From contig CAWAXG010000031.1 of NCBI GenBank assembly GCA_963785755.1, positions 186,001 through 250,000 on the forward strand: a stretch of 64,000 nt of DNA, written 5' to 3'. This document shows positions 60,570 to 64,000 of this stretch, in pieces. Origin of the DNA: JACCXG01 sp963785755. GTDB lineage: Bacteria > Acidobacteriota > Vicinamibacteria > Vicinamibacterales > 2-12-FULL-66-21. Under the pieces are notes generated by a model. That model was not told the origin of the DNA. It was given only the letters and a program-made list of their open reading frames with translations, and searched no databases. How positions within the stretch are numbered: position 1 is the first letter of the stretch; each line of letters starts with the position of its first letter. A program made the translations under genes and the position numbers.

Positions 60570-60690
60570 CTCACGAGTATATACAGGCCGCCTGTCTGGA
60601 CAGTATGACGACGAAGCGCTCTGGTACGGTTTGCCTGATACCTGTAAGTGACTCTACGCCTGAATGTTAAGGATGTTAAACTACCGTTCG

Positions 60691-61077
60691 ATGAGCCCAC
60701 GCGAGCCTTCGTCCACCGGTCTCGACGCGCATGTGGCTGCGGCGCTCGCGTACCTGGCCGGGCCCTTTTCCGGGGTCTTGATCCTGCTCGCCGAACAGAA
60801 GAACTCCTTCGTCCGCTTTCATGCCTGGCAGTCGATCGTGGGGCTGGGCGGCCTCGGCGTCTTCGTCGTCCTGCTGGGGACGCTCGCGTTCGGATCGGTC
60901 ATCGTCTCAGCTACCGCGTTCCGCGTGCTGATCGCCGCAATGTGGATCAGTTGGGCTTTGTGGATTGTGTGCTGGGTAGTGTGTCTGGTGAAGGCATTCA
61001 CGCGCCGGCGATGGAAGATGCCCATCGCCGGCGCGTATGCGGAGCGGCTGAGCGGTACGCGCTCCCCGGCTACTTGA
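60691..61077 (+). CDS. DUF4870/Tic20-like small membrane protein
   Basis: About 128 residues with three hydrophobic segments; HVAAALAYLAGPFSGVLILLAEQKNSFVRFHAWQSI is the typical opening of the DUF4870 family, shown here in parts. Function unknown. ATG 60691 is chosen; ATG 60664 gives nine more residues. TAAACT at 60677-60682 would start transcription almost at the ATG. Its stop overlaps the end of the convergent gene. Confidence 0.82.
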   Translation: MSPREPSSTGLDAHVAAALAYLAGPFSGVLILLAEQKNSFVRFHAWQSIVGLGGLGVFVVLLGTLAFGSVIVSATAFRVLIAAMWISWALWIVCWVVCLVKAFTRRRWKMPIAGAYAERLSGTRSPAT

Positions 61078-61556
61078 TGGCCTTCACCGGGTTGACCTTG
61101 ACCGTGCCGTTCATGTGCGAGAACTGCGCGCGGTTCCCGCCTCCCACTACACCCGGCGTCAGCGGTGCGGTCGTCGTGAGCTCGATGACCTCACCCGGCA
61201 GGAAGGGCTGCTTGTGCCGCTGCACCGCCGACGAGACCATCGCGCCTGTCTTGCTGTAGTAGGTACTCGTCGACCTTCAGCATGGCGATGGGGGCTGAGG
61301 ACGTGTTCTTGATCTTGTAGGTCTTGACCACTTCCTTGCCGACGATCTTGGACGCGCCCTGAATGACGTCGATCGTGGCTTCGCCTTTGAGCGGCGTGGC
61401 GAATTTGGCCTTGGCTGCCGCGGGCGGCGCTCCACTTGTCGCGGCCGGTGTGGCTTGTTTTGTCGCGGCCGGTGTGGCTTGTCGCGCGAAGGCGGTGGTC
61501 ACGAGCGTGACAGACAGCAATAGCGTGAGGGCAGGCGCGAACGCGGAGCGGCTCAT
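61070..61556 (-). CDS. Secreted hypothetical protein, single-base frameshift
   Basis: Signal peptide MSRSAFAPALTLLLSVTLVTTAFA-R, a low-complexity TKQATPAAT linker, then TPLKGEATIDVIQGASKIVGKEVVKTYKIKNTSSAPI, a beta-rich domain resembling an immunoglobulin-like FxxxNTS fold. As read, it ends at 61191 with Gly/Ala-rich sequence. Dropping one G at + strand 61262-61263 continues DEYYYSKTGAMVSSAVQRHK and on through FSHMNGTVKVNPVKAIK to a TAG at 61070-61072. The function is not recognised. The repaired end overlaps the convergent gene by 8 bases. Confidence 0.75.
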
Positions 61557-61663
61557 GGCTACCTCCAGCGGGTCGCCTCGAGCTGTTCGTCAGCTCTCGG
61601 CTAGGGGCTGATTCGTCGATCGGCCGTGACTTGATCTGCGTCGGCCGGGGGCATTATAGGCGG

Positions 61664-62107
61664 TTACATTTCGCCATTCCAGTCCTCGGGCTCGAGATTG
61701 GCGGACCGGAAAATGTCCAGGTGCCACTTGCCGCCGCCCCAGGGTTCGATGACCTCGGCGGCAACGACGTCCACGAGGATTTCCGCGAACGTGCGCCCTT
61801 CGGGATCGCCTTCCAGATGGTAGGCGGCCTCATCCCACGCAAAACTCGGGTAGAGCACCATCGTCAGGAACAGGTCGTAACCGTCGTCGACGACAATCAG
61901 CTGGCCGCAGGGGCGCTTCAACGTTGAGTGGTAGATGAGGTACTTCTCCGCGCTGTGGGCGCGGATATACCGTTTCAGCGCGAACTCCCGCGCGACGATC
62001 TCCTCGACGGCGATCTTCTTGTCCCAGCAGTCGCGGCAGTAACGCTCTTCTCCGCGCGGCTCGGAGACCTCTTTCGCGCCGCAGAGCGCGCATCTCGTCT
62101 GCGCCAT
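61664..62107 (-). CDS. Small zinc-ribbon protein of unknown function
   Basis: 147 residues. N-terminal CALC...YCRDC is a four-cysteine zinc ribbon; the rest (YIRAHSAEKYLIYHSTLKRP, DLFLTMVLYPSFAWDEAAYHLEG, ILVDVVAAEVIEPWGGGKWH) is a compact mixed domain I do not recognise. No signal peptide, so cytoplasmic. ATG 62107 is used; TTG 62122 is possible. The gap to the next gene carries composite palindromes. Confidence 0.75.
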   Translation of the reverse strand: MAQTRCALCGAKEVSEPRGEERYCRDCWDKKIAVEEIVAREFALKRYIRAHSAEKYLIYHSTLKRPCGQLIVVDDGYDLFLTMVLYPSFAWDEAAYHLEGDPEGRTFAEILVDVVAAEVIEPWGGGKWHLDIFRSANLEPEDWNGEM

Positions 62108-62148
62108 GGTTTTCCGGGACAACCTACGTGGATCCTTTCAGTGCTAGA

Positions 62149-62200
62149 GGCCTTGACCGACTCGATTCTGCGTTCTTGAGTCAAGTATTCGGTCAAGGCC
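62149..62200. repeat. Composite palindrome in the gap before glgP, part A
   Basis: Perfect 12-bp inverted repeat GGCCTTGACCGA (62149-62160) and TCGGTCAAGGCC (62189-62200), enclosing GACTC/GAGTC (62159-62163 with 62178-62182). No T run. Confidence 0.7.
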
Positions 62201-62237
62201 GTCCGCGCGTCAGCGCGGCGTTATCAAACAATGCAAC

Positions 62238-62281
62238 CTAGCGAGGCGGAGCCTCGATGGTCTGAGGCGCAGCCTCGCTAG
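62238..62281. repeat. Composite palindrome in the gap before glgP, part B
   Basis: Perfect 10-bp inverted repeat CTAGCGAGGC (62238-62247) and GCCTCGCTAG (62272-62281) enclosing two small hairpins GAGGC-GGA-GCCTC (62243-62255) and GAGGC-GCA-GCCTC (62264-62276). It can fold either as one long stem or as two side hairpins, like the units at 57361 and 57468. Confidence 0.7.
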
Positions 62282-62344
62282 AGTGCCCCCATGGCAAAAC
62301 TGCGCGCCGGTTCGATGCGGCGGTGCCGCACCCCGTTCCCGCAC

Positions 62345-64000
62345 TCACCGGGACGGCGTCAGCTGCCTCATCGCCGGCCCATACATCGTCTCGGCGTACT
62401 CCTTGACCATGCGCCGGGCGCTGAAGCGCGGCGTCACCGACAGGATGGCCTGCCTGACCACCGCCAGCCATCGCCTGGGAATGCCGTTGACGTCGCGATC
62501 GTAGAACGCCGGCACGATCTCGGACTCGAGCAGATGATAGAGCGATTCGGCGTCGGCGGCGTCGACGGCGCCGTGATCGTGCGGCGGCGCCTGGCCCTCG
62601 ATCAGCCAGCCGTTCTTGCTGTTGTATCCCTCGGCCCACCAGCCGTCGCCGATGCTGAGGTGCGGCACGCCGTTGACCGATGCTTTCATGCCGCTCGTGC
62701 CGCTCGCTTCGAGCGGTTTGCGCGGGTTGTTCAGCCAGACGTCGCACCCCTGGACGAGGAAGTGCGCGACGTGCAGGTCGTAGTCGTCGACGAAGGCGAT
62801 CCGCCCGCCGAACATCGGGTCCACCGCACGGCGGTAGACCTGCTGGAGGTGATGCTTGCCGGTTTCATCAGCGGGATGCGCCTTGCCGGCGAACACGATC
62901 TGCACCGGGCGGCGCTGCGCGTTCAGGATGTTCATCAGGCGTTCCGGATTGTGGAAGATCAACTCCGGACGCTTGTAGCCGGTGAACCTGCGGGCGAAGC
63001 CAATCGTGAGCGCGTTCGGATCGAGCAGGGTGCCGGCGGCGACGACGCGCGGGGCACTGACCCGTTCTTCTTTCCAGCGCGACCGTGCCCGTTCACGGAT
63101 GAACGCGAACAGATAATTGCGCAGCGCGTTGCGGGCTGCCCAGAGCTCTTCGTCCGGGATATCGAGGATCTTGGTCCACAGGTTCGGGTCGTCGTGGCGC
63201 TCGCGCCAGTCGGCACCGAGATGATCGTCGAAAAGGGTCGCGAGCTCCGCCGACAACCAGGTCGGCACGTGCACGCCGTTGGTGATGAATCCGACCGGAC
63301 GCTTGTCGTCGGCCACACCCGGCCAGATCGGGTCCCACATCTCGCGCGTCACCTGCCCATGCAGCTTGCTGACGCCGTTGACGGTTCCGGCGGTGCGCAG
63401 CGCGAGCGCGGTCATGTTGAACAGCGGACCGCTGCCATTGTCGTAGTGGCCGAGCGCGAGGAAGGCATCGCGGTAGGCGCCGAGCGTGCCCCAGGCGCCG
63501 GCCAGGTGCTTTTCCACCAGGTTGAACGGAAAGGCATCGTGGCCGGCCGGCACCGGCGTATGCGTCGTGAACATCGTGGTTCGCCGGACTTCCTGGACGG
63601 CGTTTTCGAAGCTCAGGCCCTCTTCGATGTGATCGCGAATCCGCTGGAGCACGACGAAGGCGGCGTGGCCCTCGTTCAGGTGCCAGACCGTGGGCGCGGC
63701 GCGGACCGCCTTCAGCGCCCGCACCCCGCCGATGCCGAGGATGATCTCCTGCTGGATGCGGGTTTCGCGGTCGCCGCCGTAGAGGCGCGCCGACAGCTCG
63801 CGATCCCACGGAGCGTTCTCCTCGAGGTCGGTGTCCAGCAGATACAACGTCACGCGGCCGAGCCGCACCCGCCACACCGAGACCAGCACGCTGCGATTGC
63901 CGAGCGGCACGGCGACGATGCACGCCTTGCCATCAGGCAGCGTCGCCGGTTCGATCGGCGCATCCGTCCAGTTCAGACGCTCGTAGATTTCCTGCTGCCA
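62345..64000 (-). CDS. glgP: Glycogen/alpha-glucan phosphorylase, 5' part outside window
   Basis: C-terminal ~552 residues of a GT35 phosphorylase (usual length about 700-850). HLNEGHAAFVVLQRIRDH, TTHTPVPAGHDAFP, FITNGVHVPTW, RRFTGYKRPELIFHNPERL, IVFAGKAHPADE, and the PLP lysine region EASGTSGMKASVNG with IGDGWWAEGYN identify it. Releases glucose-1-phosphate from storage glucans. The frame is open to base 64000; the in-window GTG at 63910 is not the start. Confidence 0.95.
   Translation of the reverse strand, partial: WQQEIYERLNWTDAPIEPATLPDGKACIVAVPLGNRSVLVSVWRVRLGRVTLYLLDTDLEENAPWDRELSARLYGGDRETRIQQEIILGIGGVRALKAVRAAPTVWHLNEGHAAFVVLQRIRDHIEEGLSFENAVQEVRRTTMFTTHTPVPAGHDAFPFNLVEKHLAGAWGTLGAYRDAFLALGHYDNGSGPLFNMTALALRTAGTVNGVSKLHGQVTREMWDPIWPGVADDKRPVGFITNGVHVPTWLSAELATLFDDHLGADWRERHDDPNLWTKILDIPDEELWAARNALRNYLFAFIRERARSRWKEERVSAPRVVAAGTLLDPNALTIGFARRFTGYKRPELIFHNPERLMNILNAQRRPVQIVFAGKAHPADETGKHHLQQVYRRAVDPMFGGRIAFVDDYDLHVAHFLVQGCDVWLNNPRKPLEASGTSGMKASVNGVPHLSIGDGWWAEGYNSKNGWLIEGQAPPHDHGAVDAADAESLYHLLESEIVPAFYDRDVNGIPRRWLAVVRQAILSVTPRFSARRMVKEYAETMYGPAMRQLTPSR

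Noticed and set aside
1..64000. tRNA, rRNA, CRISPR arrays, prophage or transposase genes
   Set aside because: No T-loop consensus, rRNA-like stretch, regular repeat-spacer array or integrase/transposase motif was seen by eye; a tool search could still find a divergent one.

Overview
The window is a stretch of high-GC bacterial chromosome, most like Acidobacteriota and probably near class Vicinamibacteria. This is inferred from the gene families: a winged-helix/TolB-propeller regulator, a VKOR-DsbA fusion, PilY1-centred minor pilin operons, and intergenic heptamer and palindromic repeats. No rRNA, tRNA, CRISPR array, transposase or phage gene was seen. Both ends cut genes: a sulfatase-family protein on the left and a glycogen phosphorylase on the right.

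Layout. 1-8.5 kb (+): membrane sulfatase, two type IV pilins, a VKOR-DsbA disulfide machine, then a tightly overlapping set of ABC ATPase, ABC permease, TPR protein and prepilin peptidase. 8.5-16.1 kb (-): a minor pilin operon (fimT/gspH, pilV, pilW, pilX, pilY1, TPR) behind an excellent sigma-54 promoter match. 16.1-22.4 kb (+): a PilS-like kinase and PilR-like NtrC regulator, separated by a second, diverged pilV-pilW-pilX cassette and a Gly/Pro-repeat periplasmic protein. 22.4-31 kb: aroB, nadB, proS, a HEAT protein, tatC/tatA and an S41 protease. 31-40.3 kb: SMC with a Gly/Asn-rich insertion, an M48 protease overlapping a ToxR-like regulator tail to tail, an APC permease and an unusual cupredoxin. 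40.4-50.6 kb (-): the conserved translation cluster rimP-nusA-infB-rbfA-nrnA-truB, then rpsO-pnp. 50.6-60.6 kb (-): rimO, asnS, a sugar isomerase-like protein, an amgK/murU-type peptidoglycan recycling pair, a CYTH protein, HtrA protease and an M24 peptidase. 60.7-64 kb: small hypothetical genes and glycogen phosphorylase.

How the parts fit. Pilins, prepilin peptidase, minor pilins, PilY1, the PilS/PilR pair and a sigma-54 promoter make up much of a type IV pilus locus. Motor, secretin and alignment genes are not in the window. VKOR-DsbA lies beside pilins that each carry a cysteine pair, so it plausibly oxidises them.

Main observations. (1) Five genes look broken by a single base (first pilin, fimT, second pilW, rimO, a small secreted protein); in each, another frame continues a sensible protein, so either assembly indels or recent decay is likely. 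(2) Composite nested palindromes occur at 57.36-57.57 kb and 62.15-62.28 kb; several hairpins at the first site share a TGAAA loop. (3) Intergenic arrays of degenerate 7-bp repeats occur at three places with different unit sequences. (4) A rimP-leader-like attenuator precedes rimP, and the rimP start codon is unclear. (5) PilY1 and the second PilX share a C-terminal motif.
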